Below, in pieces: positions 35,126-43,452 of a stretch of 64,000 nucleotides of DNA; positions within the stretch are counted from its first letter, which is position 1, and each line of letters begins with the position of its first letter. The translations under genes were made by a program, and so were the position numbers. Source of the stretch: Candidatus Tokpelaia hoelldoblerii (lineage in GTDB: Bacteria > Pseudomonadota > Alphaproteobacteria > Rhizobiales > Rhizobiaceae); NCBI GenBank assembly GCA_002005325.1, contig CP017315.1, positions 236,001 to 300,000 on the forward strand, given 5' to 3'. The notes beneath the pieces were generated by a model, which worked only from the letters and a program-made list of their open reading frames with translations, did no database searches and was not told the origin of the DNA.

Positions 35126-36441
35126 TTGATATTCCCGAATTGCATGTTTTGTTTACACCGGATGACTTTACCGGTGACGGGGCGATCGTTGTTGCTGTTT
35201 CAGGCGGCGGCGATTCGCTGGCGCTGCTGTTTTTACTGCAGCAGTATCTGCAAAGCCGCGGCGAGGCTGCCCGTCTGGTCGCGGTGACGGTTGACCATGG
35301 CCTGCGGGCGGAATCCGCGGTGGAGGCCGCCGGTGTGGCGGCGCTTTGCGCCCGTCATGGTATCGTGCATAGAACCCTGTGCTGGCAGGGGGAAAAGCCG
35401 CAAAGCGGACTGGCGCGACGGGCGCGCACCGCCCGCTATGATTTGCTGTGCCAGGCAGCGGAAGATTTGGGCGCGGGGGTCATTGTTACCGGCCATACAC
35501 TGGATGATCAGGCTGAAACTTACATCATGCGCCTGCAGCGTGATCAGGCCGCTATGCATGATGGGGAAGGCGGCGGCCGCGGGCTCGCCGCCATGCCGCG
35601 TCTTGCGGTGCTGCAGCGGAAATTCCGTCTGTTACGTCCGCTTCTGTCCGTGCGCCGTGGCGCGCTGCGGCAGTATTTGCAGGCCCGCAATATCGGCTGG
35701 GTGGATGACCCCGGCAATGACAATCCCTCTTCTGAGCGTGTGCGTGTGCGCCGGCAGCTTGATGATGCGGCCATCAGCAAGGCGCAAGCCGCTGTCGTTT
35801 GCGCCCGCGGCCGGCGCGCCGGCCGCGCCCGCATGATGGCGGCGCTGGTGGAGCAGAACCGGGTGCGCCTTTGCGGGGAACGGCTGTGGCTTGCGCGCAA
35901 CGGCGTGGAAGAGGCAGCGGCAGCGTTTTACGGGCTGGTGATGACCTGTGCGGCGATTATCGGCGGGCGTGAGCAGGTGCCTGCCTGCACGGCAAGGGTG
36001 CAGCACTTGCTGGAAGCGGGGGATGGGCGCATCACCGTGGCCGGTGCAGTGATTGAGGTGACGCGCAACTCTGTGCGCCTGTGGCGGGAAAAACGCAATC
36101 TGGCTGAAGTGGCGCTTGCCCCCGGTGATAAGACGGTCTGGGACGGGCGTTATCGTATCGCCAACAACAGCGGCGCGCCGGTTACGCTGCGGACACCGGA
36201 GCATGACGAATTGCGTGCGGTTTTTAACAATACACCTGCCGATGATACAGGCCTGCACTGGCCGTCGCTTGAAACCACCTGCGCGCTGGAAAGAAAGGGC
36301 AGGGTTGTGCTGCCGGTGTTGCAAGGTGTGCCCGCCGGTGTGACAATAGAGCGCATTTTGCGGCCCTTTGACTGGCTGGTGGCCGATAGCGAACGTTCGC
36401 TGCTGGCGGCTTTACAGCCGGTTTTTGCCTTTAAGGCATGA
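35116..36441 (+). CDS. tilS: tRNA(Ile)-lysidine synthase
   Basis: A 441-residue N-type ATP pyrophosphatase adding lysine to C34 of tRNA-Ile (CAU) so that it reads AUA. The PP-loop is VVAVSGGGDSLALL (about 26-39), and GHTLDDQAETYIMR and the DPGNDNPSSERVRVR segment are typical. The C-terminal substrate domain is divergent. The start lies inside the end of cpoB. The 226-base gap to ftsH holds no gene I can support. Confidence 0.92.
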   Translation: MSVIDIPELHVLFTPDDFTGDGAIVVAVSGGGDSLALLFLLQQYLQSRGEAARLVAVTVDHGLRAESAVEAAGVAALCARHGIVHRTLCWQGEKPQSGLARRARTARYDLLCQAAEDLGAGVIVTGHTLDDQAETYIMRLQRDQAAMHDGEGGGRGLAAMPRLAVLQRKFRLLRPLLSVRRGALRQYLQARNIGWVDDPGNDNPSSERVRVRRQLDDAAISKAQAAVVCARGRRAGRARMMAALVEQNRVRLCGERLWLARNGVEEAAAAFYGLVMTCAAIIGGREQVPACTARVQHLLEAGDGRITVAGAVIEVTRNSVRLWREKRNLAEVALAPGDKTVWDGRYRIANNSGAPVTLRTPEHDELRAVFNNTPADDTGLHWPSLETTCALERKGRVVLPVLQGVPAGVTIERILRPFDWLVADSERSLLAALQPVFAFKA

Positions 36442-36667
36442 AAAAATGCCGAAACAGACCATAAGTGTCATCTTTTGTGGTGATAAAGCCTTGGCAAGCG
36501 CTTTTGCGGAACATATGTTAGAGAAGATTTTCAAGTGCGTTTTGTCAGAAACTGTGGTTTGATGTTTTTCCGGACGCCGGAAAATGCTAGAAGCTGGAAA
36601 CAGGAAGATTGGCTGCAGGGGATTAAATGCCTTTCCCGATTGTGCCTCAGGTTTAAATGGAAGTGAT

Positions 36668-38611
36668 ATGAACCCGAATTATCGTAATTTTATTGTCTGG
36701 ACTGTGTTGATTTTGCTTGTCCTGGCTTTGTTTTCCACCTTTCAGGGGTCGATGCCGCGCGTTTCCGTCAGGGATTTGACCTATACGGACTTTATGCAAC
36801 GGGTAGAGGACAACAAGGTTCAGGAGGTTAAAATCCAGCAGGGTATCCGTGGTGCGACGGTGACGGCCAAAACAGATGATGGCAGCACAATCACCACCTG
36901 GGCGCCGGACGGGGCCAATTATATTGAACGTTTGCAAAGCAAGAAGGTCAATATCGCGGCTGAACCCGAGAGCAGCGGCTCCAACCCGCTTTTCAGTTTC
37001 CTTGCTTCGGCATTTCCGTTTATCATCCTGATTGTGGTGTGGATTTTTATCATGCGCCAGATGCAGGGCGGTTCACGCGGGGCCATGGGCTTTGGCAAAT
37101 CCAAAGCCAAGCTGCTGACGGAAGCGCATGGCCGTGTGACGTTTGAAGATGTCGCCGGTGTTGAGGAAGCCAAATCTGATCTGGAAGAGATTGTCGAATT
37201 TCTGCGTGATCCGCAGAAATTTCAGCGCCTTGGCGGCCGTATCCCGCGCGGTGTGCTGCTGGTCGGCCCGCCCGGAACCGGTAAAACCCTGCTGGCCCGC
37301 GCTGTTGCGGGTGAAGCGAATGTGCCCTTTTTCACCATTTCCGGCTCGGATTTTGTGGAAATGTTTGTCGGTGTCGGGGCAAGCCGTGTGCGTGACATGT
37401 TCGAGCAGGCCAAGAAAAACGCCCCCTGCATTATCTTTATTGACGAGATCGACGCTGTCGGCCGTCATCGCGGCGCCGGTCTTGGCGGCGGCAATGACGA
37501 ACGCGAGCAGACGCTGAACCAGTTGCTGGTGGAAATGGACGGCTTTGAAGCGAATGAGAATATCATCCTGATTGCCGCCACCAACCGCCCTGACGTGCTT
37601 GACCCGGCGCTTCTGCGTCCGGGCCGGTTTGACCGCCAGGTGGTTGTGCCCAACCCGGATGTCAACGGGCGTGAGCAGATTCTGGCCGTGCATATGCGCA
37701 ATGTGCCGACCGCGCCCAATGTTGACATGAAAGTTCTGGCCCGCGGCACACCCGGCTTTTCCGGCGCGGATTTGATGAATCTGGTCAATGAGGCGGCATT
37801 GATGGCGGCGCGGCGCAACAAGCGCCTGGTCACCATGCAGGAATTTGAGGATGCCAAGGACAAGGTGCTGATGGGGGCGGAACGGCGCTCATCCGCCATG
37901 ACGCAGGCTGAAAAGGAACTCACCGCCTATCATGAAGCCGGGCACGCTCTTGTGGCGCTGAATGTGCCGGCGGCCGACCCTGTGCACAAGGCGACGATTA
38001 TTCCCCGTGGCCGTGCTCTGGGTATGGTGATGCAGTTGCCGGAAGGCGACCGTTATTCGATGAGTTACCGCTGGATGGTTTCACGCCTTGCCATCATGAT
38101 GGGTGGCCGTGTAGCGGAAGAGATTAAATTCGGCAAGGAAAACATCACATCCGGCGCGTCGTCCGATATTGAACAGGCGACAAAACTCGCGCGCGCCATG
38201 GTGACGCGCTGGGGCTTTTCGCAAAAGCTCGGGCATGTCGCTTATGGTGACAATCAGGACGAGGTATTCCTCGGCCATTCGGTTGCCCGACAGCAGAGCG
38301 TTTCGGAAGAGACCGCCCGGCTGATTGATTCGGAAGTGCGCAATCTGATTGATGATGCGTATAGTGAGGCAAAGCGTATTCTGACCAAAAAGAAAAAAGA
38401 CTGGATTGCGCTGGCTGAAGGCCTGCTGGAATATGAGACCCTGACCGGTGAGGAAATCACCCAAGTGATTGCCGGAAAACCGCCGGCGCGTACGCTGGGG
38501 GATGACACATCTGCCGTGCGCAGTGCCGGTGGTGTGCCCAAAGCTGGCAGAACATTGAAGCCCAAGGTAGAAACACCGCCTGCTGACCCGGATGCGCAAC
38601 CGGAAGTGTAA
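36668..38611 (+). CDS. ftsH: ATP-dependent zinc metalloprotease FtsH
   Basis: A 647-residue membrane AAA+ protease degrading unneeded membrane proteins and regulators. Two helices (about 7-23 and 104-124) flank the periplasmic domain. AAA motifs are GPPGTGKT, IIFIDEID and the second region of homology NRPDVLDPALLRPGRFDR. The protease zinc site is TAYHEAGHALV. ATG 36668 (AAGTGAT upstream) restores the family N-terminus NPNYRNFIVW. Position between tilS and glmM is standard for Rhizobiales. Confidence 0.95.
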   Translation: MNPNYRNFIVWTVLILLVLALFSTFQGSMPRVSVRDLTYTDFMQRVEDNKVQEVKIQQGIRGATVTAKTDDGSTITTWAPDGANYIERLQSKKVNIAAEPESSGSNPLFSFLASAFPFIILIVVWIFIMRQMQGGSRGAMGFGKSKAKLLTEAHGRVTFEDVAGVEEAKSDLEEIVEFLRDPQKFQRLGGRIPRGVLLVGPPGTGKTLLARAVAGEANVPFFTISGSDFVEMFVGVGASRVRDMFEQAKKNAPCIIFIDEIDAVGRHRGAGLGGGNDEREQTLNQLLVEMDGFEANENIILIAATNRPDVLDPALLRPGRFDRQVVVPNPDVNGREQILAVHMRNVPTAPNVDMKVLARGTPGFSGADLMNLVNEAALMAARRNKRLVTMQEFEDAKDKVLMGAERRSSAMTQAEKELTAYHEAGHALVALNVPAADPVHKATIIPRGRALGMVMQLPEGDRYSMSYRWMVSRLAIMMGGRVAEEIKFGKENITSGASSDIEQATKLARAMVTRWGFSQKLGHVAYGDNQDEVFLGHSVARQQSVSEETARLIDSEVRNLIDDAYSEAKRILTKKKKDWIALAEGLLEYETLTGEEITQVIAGKPPARTLGDDTSAVRSAGGVPKAGRTLKPKVETPPADPDAQPEV

Positions 38612-38634
38612 AAACGAGTAGGAAGGATAAGCTG

Positions 38635-39990
38635 ATGACGCGGAAATACTTTGGCACCGACGGGATGCGCGGTTGCGCCAACACATTTCCCATGCTGCCG
38701 GAGATTGCCATGAAACTTGGCATGGCGGTTGGCCTGTCATTCCGGCGCAATGGCTACCGCAACCGTGTGGTGATCGGCAAGGATACGCGCCTGTCCGGCT
38801 ATATGCTGGAAAATGCGCTGGTCGCGGGGTTTACGTCTGCCGGTATTGACGTGTTTCTGCTCGGGCCGGTGCCGACACCGGCGGTCGCCATGTTGTGCCG
38901 CTCACTTCGCGCAGATATCGGCGTGATGATTTCAGCTTCGCACAATCCGTTTTATGATAATGGCATCAAGCTTTTTGGGCCGGATGGTTATAAGCTGTCT
39001 GATGAAATTGAACTGCAGATTGAAAAGCTGATGGAAAGCGACATGACGGCGCAATTGGCTGGCCGCAACGAGATTGGCCGCGCCAAGCGGGTGGAAGGTG
39101 ATATTTACCGTTATATCGAATTTGCCAAGCGCACCATGCCGCGCGATGTGCGCCTTGAGGGTATGCGCATTGTTGTGGATTGCGCCAATGGTGCGGCCTA
39201 TAAGGCGGCGCCGCTGGCGCTGTGGGAGCTGGGGGCGGAAGTCATCACCATCGGCAATGCGCCCAATGGCCTGAATATCAATGAAGATTGCGGTTCAACC
39301 CAGCCTGCGGCCCTGATTAAAAAAGTGCATGAAGTGCGTGCGGATGTCGGCATTGCCCTTGATGGTGACGGGGACCGCGTGCTCATGGTTGATGAACATG
39401 GCGAGGTGATTGACGGTGACCAGTTGATGGCGGTGATTGCTGAAAGCTGGTTGCAGCGTGAACGTCTGCGCGGTGGCGGGATTGTCGCCACGGTGATGTC
39501 CAATCTCGGGCTTGAGCGCTTTTTGGCTGGTCAAGGCCTGACGCTGGCCAGAACCAGGGTTGGTGACCGTTATGTGGTGGAACATATGCGCGCCCATGGC
39601 TTTAATGTTGGCGGTGAGCAATCCGGCCATATTGTGCTGTCGGATTTCGGCACGACAGGGGACGGGCTGGTCAGCGCCCTGCAGATTTTAAGCTGTGTGC
39701 AGAAAACCGGTATGCCGATGAGCAAATTGTGCCGCAAGTTTGAACCTGTGCCGCAAGTGTTGAAAAATGTCCGCATTTCAGGCGGCAGCAAGCCGCTGGC
39801 GAGCGACAAGGTGAAAAAAGCCATTGTTGCCGGTGAGAAAAAACTGGGCAAAGGCGGACGTCTGGTGATCCGCCCGTCCGGTACAGAGCCGCTGATCCGG
39901 GTTATGGCGGAAGGCGATGACATGAAGCTGGTGACAAAGGTTGTTGACGATATTGTCGAAGCCGTCACCACCATGCGTGATGCGGTATAG
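38635..39990 (+). CDS. glmM: Phosphoglucosamine mutase
   Basis: A 451-residue enzyme converting glucosamine-6-phosphate to glucosamine-1-phosphate for peptidoglycan and LPS. It starts RKYFGTDGMRG. The phosphoserine loop is MISASHNPFYDNG (about 99-111), the metal site DGDGDR, the sugar loop GGEQSGH, and the phosphate site RPSGTEPLIRVM. GGAAGGAT precedes the start. Confidence 0.95.
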   Translation: MTRKYFGTDGMRGCANTFPMLPEIAMKLGMAVGLSFRRNGYRNRVVIGKDTRLSGYMLENALVAGFTSAGIDVFLLGPVPTPAVAMLCRSLRADIGVMISASHNPFYDNGIKLFGPDGYKLSDEIELQIEKLMESDMTAQLAGRNEIGRAKRVEGDIYRYIEFAKRTMPRDVRLEGMRIVVDCANGAAYKAAPLALWELGAEVITIGNAPNGLNINEDCGSTQPAALIKKVHEVRADVGIALDGDGDRVLMVDEHGEVIDGDQLMAVIAESWLQRERLRGGGIVATVMSNLGLERFLAGQGLTLARTRVGDRYVVEHMRAHGFNVGGEQSGHIVLSDFGTTGDGLVSALQILSCVQKTGMPMSKLCRKFEPVPQVLKNVRISGGSKPLASDKVKKAIVAGEKKLGKGGRLVIRPSGTEPLIRVMAEGDDMKLVTKVVDDIVEAVTTMRDAV

Positions 39991-40001
39991 GGAGGAAGCC
40001 A

Positions 40002-40505
40002 ATGCCGGTCCTGATACGGGAAGAAATGACGGTTGACTGTGCCGCTATCCGTGACCTGACCAAGGCAGCCTTTGCTTCTGTCGAACACAGCAGCCAGACT
40101 GAGGCGGAAATTATCGAGGCTTTGCGCATAGCTGGCGCTTTGACATTATCACTGGTGGCGATTGAGGATGGCGATGTTATCGGCCATATTGCTTTTTCTC
40201 CGGTTCTGGTTGATGGTACGAATGTGGGCTGGTATGGCCTGGGGCCGGTTTCTGTTCAGGTCAACCGCCAGAAAAATGGTATCGGCAGCGAGCTTGTCCG
40301 TGAAGGGTTGCAACGCCTTGCCCAAACAGGGGCAAAGGGCTGTGTTGTGCTGGGCGAGCCGGATTATTACAAACGCTTTGGCTTTGAAGCGGATACCGGG
40401 CTGGTGCTGGACGGTGTGCCGGCCAGTTATTTTATGCGGCTTGTTCTGCACGGCAGGCCGCCAAAGGGCCGTGTGACCTATCACGCCGGGTTTGATGCGC
40501 GTTAG
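40002..40505 (+). CDS. GNAT family N-acetyltransferase
   Basis: A 167-residue acetyltransferase of the COG3153 type. The acetyl-CoA pyrophosphate loop is QKNGIGSELVREGL (about 92-105), preceded by the beta-4 strand GPVSVQV. A KRFGFE motif follows in the C-terminal half. The substrate cannot be told from sequence. It starts 11 bases after glmM behind GGAGG, so it is probably cotranscribed. Confidence 0.85.
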   Translation: MPVLIREEMTVDCAAIRDLTKAAFASVEHSSQTEAEIIEALRIAGALTLSLVAIEDGDVIGHIAFSPVLVDGTNVGWYGLGPVSVQVNRQKNGIGSELVREGLQRLAQTGAKGCVVLGEPDYYKRFGFEADTGLVLDGVPASYFMRLVLHGRPPKGRVTYHAGFDAR

Positions 40506-40534
40506 ATACAATTTCCTTTTTCTAAGAATTTTGA

Positions 40535-40565
40535 TGCTTCCCCTTGTATAGGGGAGGGTTTTTCG
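40535..40565 (+). terminator. Terminator after the glmM-acetyltransferase unit
   Basis: CTTCCCC and GGGGAGG pair around a short TTGTATA-containing loop, then GTTTTT. It is the likely end of the transcript that begins before ftsH. Confidence 0.65.
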
Positions 40566-40668
40566 AGTTTTGCTTATATTTAAAATTATCTTTAAAAAAT
40601 TTGACTATATTATTGATAATATTGTTCAATATTATTTTTTAAAAAAGTGTATTTTTTAAGGAAAATAT

Positions 40669-40746
40669 ATGATTTTTGAAATTTTATCGAAATTTTTACT
40701 TGAAATTTTGATCCTGAAAATCAAAGATTATTTGAATTTTTCATGA
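40669..40746 (+). CDS. Possible small hydrophobic peptide (25 aa)
   Basis: ATG 40669 has AAGGA at 7 bases. The frame encodes MIFEILSKFLLEILILKIKD plus YLNFS, alternating Leu/Ile with charged residues so that it could form an amphipathic or membrane helix. It lies in very AT-rich DNA where such peptides arise by chance, so support is low. No family recognised. Confidence 0.25.
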   Translation: MIFEILSKFLLEILILKIKDYLNFS

Positions 40747-40891
40747 AATTATCCAGTATTTTTAATATAAAATATTTGAATAAATGTAAAGAAAAGATAA
40801 AGGGCATGGTGTTTTCTTTATAGATATTTTATTTTAAAGTTCAGCACGCCGTCATAAATTTTTGCAACCTGTAATATATTTCCTGCTATCT

Positions 40892-40953
40892 GGTATAAAT
40901 TTCACTGTTGTGAAACAAGGCGGCCTTTCCCTGTGATGTGTGAAATTTATACC
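40892..40953. repeat. 14-bp perfect inverted repeat with 34-base loop
   Basis: GGTATAAATTTCAC (40892-40905) and its exact complement GTGAAATTTATACC (40940-40953) enclose 34 bases that include AAGG-CGG-CCTT. A second hairpin (TTTCAA/TTGAAA) follows at about 40958. It could be an RNA stem-loop or the ends of a miniature element. Confidence 0.75.
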
Positions 40954-41051
40954 TAAGGTTTCAATATCTTGAAATAACAATGGATTATCAGGGTAATAAA
41001 TAAGAAAAGCGCTGGAATAGGACTTGCATACTGATTTTACAGGGATTAGTT

Positions 41052-41129
41052 ATGATAAACATTGAATATGATACTGGTGCGGGTTTTTTAATTTTCATAA
41101 GAAAAGCGCATTGTTTATACAACCTATAA
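41052..41129 (+). CDS. Possible small ORF (25 aa) before the lipoprotein gene
   Basis: ATG 41052 is preceded by AGGGA at six bases and encodes MINIEYDTGAGFLIFIRKAH plus CLYNL, ending 21 bases before the next start. It could be a leader peptide or chance ORF. No family recognised. Confidence 0.2.
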   Translation: MINIEYDTGAGFLIFIRKAHCLYNL

Positions 41130-41150
41130 GTGTTTTTTGGGAGGGCAAAT

Positions 41151-41495
41151 ATGAACAGACAATTTTCTTCTTATATTCTTCTTGCTGGCTTGGTCTTGCA
41201 GGGATGTCAAACCAAGTCCATTACCGAGATGAGCTATCCCGAACAGATGAAGCTGGCAGAGGTCATAAAAAATAAGTGCGTTGGTTACGGATTAAAGGTT
41301 GATAGTCTGCAATTCAGGCAGTGTTTCGAGCAGGAAGTGCGTGCTGAAGAACTGGGAAGACTGCGCCGCCGTCAGGCATGGCAGAATTTTTCAGAGCAGC
41401 AGGACCGCCTTGCTGTCGCACGGGAAAGTGCAAGGCAGCCTTCTTCCTGTACATCCACGGTCTGGGGCAGTACTGTTAGGACGAATTGCTGGTAG
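41151..41495 (+). CDS. Small Cys-rich lipoprotein, function unknown
   Basis: A 114-residue predicted lipoprotein: basic start MNRQFSSYILLAGLVLQGC with the lipobox LQGC (lipidated Cys19, Gln at -2 being unusual). The mature part is helical and charged (about 25-95), then ends SSCTSTVWGSTVRTNCW, a paired-Cys tail seen in many small alphaproteobacterial lipoproteins. ATG 41151 follows GGGAGGG, which decides the start. The last 20 bases overlap prmC tail to tail. Function unknown. Confidence 0.75.
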   Translation: MNRQFSSYILLAGLVLQGCQTKSITEMSYPEQMKLAEVIKNKCVGYGLKVDSLQFRQCFEQEVRAEELGRLRRRQAWQNFSEQQDRLAVARESARQPSSCTSTVWGSTVRTNCW

Positions 41496-42333
41496 AAAAC
41501 AGCAGTGCCGGCTCAATGCCGCCAAGGTCAGCCCTGGCGGCGGCGCGTGTAAAACCGGCGGTGGTGAAAAGAGCGGTGACATCTTCTTTTTGCCGAAAAC
41601 CGATTTCAACAGCGATTTTGCCTTGCGGGTTCAGGAACCGGCGGCCTTGCGCTGCAAGCAGGCGGTAAAAGTCCAGCCCGTCCGCGCCGCCGTCCAAAGC
41701 GCGCAAGGGGTCAAAATCCCGTACGGATTTATCCAGTGCGGCAATATCCCCGTGCGGGATATAGGGCGGGTTGGAGATAATCAGGTCAAACCGGCCGGTA
41801 ACAGAGGCAAACCAGTCGCTTTCGCATGTGGTAAACCGCGCTTCTACACCGGCGGAAGCAGCATTCTGCCGGGCGGTGGCAAGAGCGCCGGCAGAAATAT
41901 CAACCGCTGTCACGCGCAGTTGCGGCACTGTGTGAAGAAGTGCAATGGCGATTGCGCCGCTGCCGGTTCCCATATCCAGGGCAGTCGGATTTGCCTGTGT
42001 CTGCAAAAACGGCAGCACCAGATCAATCAGCGTTTCTGTATCCGGCCGCGGTTCCAGTGTGTCAGTGGACAGGGTGAAATCAAGGCCATAAAAACCGCGC
42101 GTCCCGATGATACGGTGGGTGGGTTCGCCCGTGACACGCCGTTGCAGGGCGGCATCCAGTTTTGCTCCTTGTTCAGGCGTCAGGGCAAGTTCCGGTCTGG
42201 CCAGCGCATCAAGACGGGTTGTCGCTGTCGCCCATTCTACCAGCAGCCGGGCATCAAGCCGGGCTTGTTCTATGCCGGCCTGTTGCAGTGTCTGTGTGGC
42301 GTGGTGCAGGGCTTCTGCCAGAGAAAGCGCCAT
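41476..42333 (-). CDS. prmC: Peptide chain release factor N5-glutamine methyltransferase
   Basis: A 285-residue SAM-dependent enzyme methylating the Gln of the GGQ motif in release factors. SAM motif LDMGTGSGAIAIALL (about 116-130) and the catalytic NPPY in IISNPPYIPHGD; the N-terminal domain is helical (EARLDARLLVEW-like). It directly follows prfA, its substrate gene, with no gap, a near-universal arrangement. Confidence 0.94.
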   Translation of the reverse strand: MALSLAEALHHATQTLQQAGIEQARLDARLLVEWATATTRLDALARPELALTPEQGAKLDAALQRRVTGEPTHRIIGTRGFYGLDFTLSTDTLEPRPDTETLIDLVLPFLQTQANPTALDMGTGSGAIAIALLHTVPQLRVTAVDISAGALATARQNAASAGVEARFTTCESDWFASVTGRFDLIISNPPYIPHGDIAALDKSVRDFDPLRALDGGADGLDFYRLLAAQGRRFLNPQGKIAVEIGFRQKEDVTALFTTAGFTRAAARADLGGIEPALLFSTSNSS

Positions 42334-43410
42334 TCACGCATCCCCCATCTCGGTGAGCAGGGCGGCCTGGTGGTCAGAAATCAGCGCGTCAATCACTTCA
42401 TCCAGTTCCCCTTCCATCACGCGGTCAAGCTTGTAAAGGGTCAGGTTAATGCGGTGGTCAGTCACCCGGCCTTGCGGGAAATTATAGGTGCGGATACGCT
42501 CGGAGCGGTCGCCGGAGCCGACCTGCGCCTTGCGCGAGGCGGAACGCTCGTCATCGGCCTGCTGGCGCTGCATATCATAAAGGCGGGCGCGCAAAATCTG
42601 CATGGCGCGGGCGCGGTTCTGGTGCTGGGACTTTTCTGCCTGCACCACCATGATACCGGTGGGAATATGGGTGATGCGCACGGCGGAATCCGTGGTGTTG
42701 ACGTGCTGCCCGCCGGCGCCGGAAGCGCGCATGGTATCAATGCGGATATCTTCAGGACGGATTTCAATGTCAATATCTTCCGCCTCCGGCAAAACGGCAA
42801 CCGTTGCCGCGGAGGTATGAATGCGCCCGCCAGCTTCGGTTTCCGGCACCCGCTGCACGCGGTGGACGCCGGATTCGAATTTCAGTTTGGAGAAAACCCC
42901 CTTGCCGGAAATGGTGGCGATAATTTCCTTATAGCCGCCGGCATCGCCTTCACTGGCCGAGACGATTTCAACCTTCCAGCCGTGATTGGCGGCGTAGCGC
43001 TCATACATACGGAACAGATCACCGGCAAACAAAGCCGCTTCCGAGCCGCCGGTTCCGGCGCGGATTTCCAGAATGGCGCTTTTGTTGTCCGCAGCGTCTT
43101 TCGGCAGCAGCAAAATCTGCACTTCCTGTTCCAGGGTTTCGATTTTTTCGCGGCATGCCGGCAGTTCGGTTTGCGCCAGCGTCCGCATATCGTCGTCAAG
43201 GGCGCTATCTTCAAGCATGGTGCTCAAATCCGCTTCTTCCTGCCGTGCGGCATTGAGCGCACGGATAGAGCCGACAATATCCTGCAATTGCGCATATTCG
43301 GAAGCAAGACGCACATAGGTTTCCGCATCCGGATTGTCTGCCATCTGCGCTTCAATCATCTCAAAGCGTTTTTCAAGCTGGGTCATGCGGTCTTGTGGCA
43401 AAGCAACCAT
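42334..43410 (-). CDS. prfA: Peptide chain release factor 1
   Basis: A 358-residue release factor reading UAA and UAG. The catalytic GGQ is in GAGGQHVNTTDSAVRI. The stop-codon recognition region reads RVPETEAGGRIHTSAATV, with PET in place of PxT as in many RF1 proteins. The N-terminal helical domain is complete. It lies between ptsP and prmC on the minus strand. Confidence 0.95.
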   Translation of the reverse strand: MVALPQDRMTQLEKRFEMIEAQMADNPDAETYVRLASEYAQLQDIVGSIRALNAARQEEADLSTMLEDSALDDDMRTLAQTELPACREKIETLEQEVQILLLPKDAADNKSAILEIRAGTGGSEAALFAGDLFRMYERYAANHGWKVEIVSASEGDAGGYKEIIATISGKGVFSKLKFESGVHRVQRVPETEAGGRIHTSAATVAVLPEAEDIDIEIRPEDIRIDTMRASGAGGQHVNTTDSAVRITHIPTGIMVVQAEKSQHQNRARAMQILRARLYDMQRQQADDERSASRKAQVGSGDRSERIRTYNFPQGRVTDHRINLTLYKLDRVMEGELDEVIDALISDHQAALLTEMGDA

Positions 43411-43452
43411 TGGGGGGGTATCCGGATTGATGAACGTTATTTTTTCAGTGAT

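Larger units (their letters stand above)
40566..41150. other. AT-rich intergenic region with hairpins
   Basis: This 585-base stretch is much richer in A and T than its surroundings, and no ORF of normal length is present. It holds an AT-rich hairpin followed by T (about 40616-40640), two possible 25-codon ORFs with ribosome sites, and a 14-bp perfect inverted repeat (listed separately). It may be a decayed insert or a regulatory RNA region; I recognise no mobile element. Confidence 0.5.

Noticed and set aside
36442..36667. Small ORF of about 38 codons between tilS and ftsH
   Set aside because: No ribosome site or recognisable features; likely spacer and ftsH leader.
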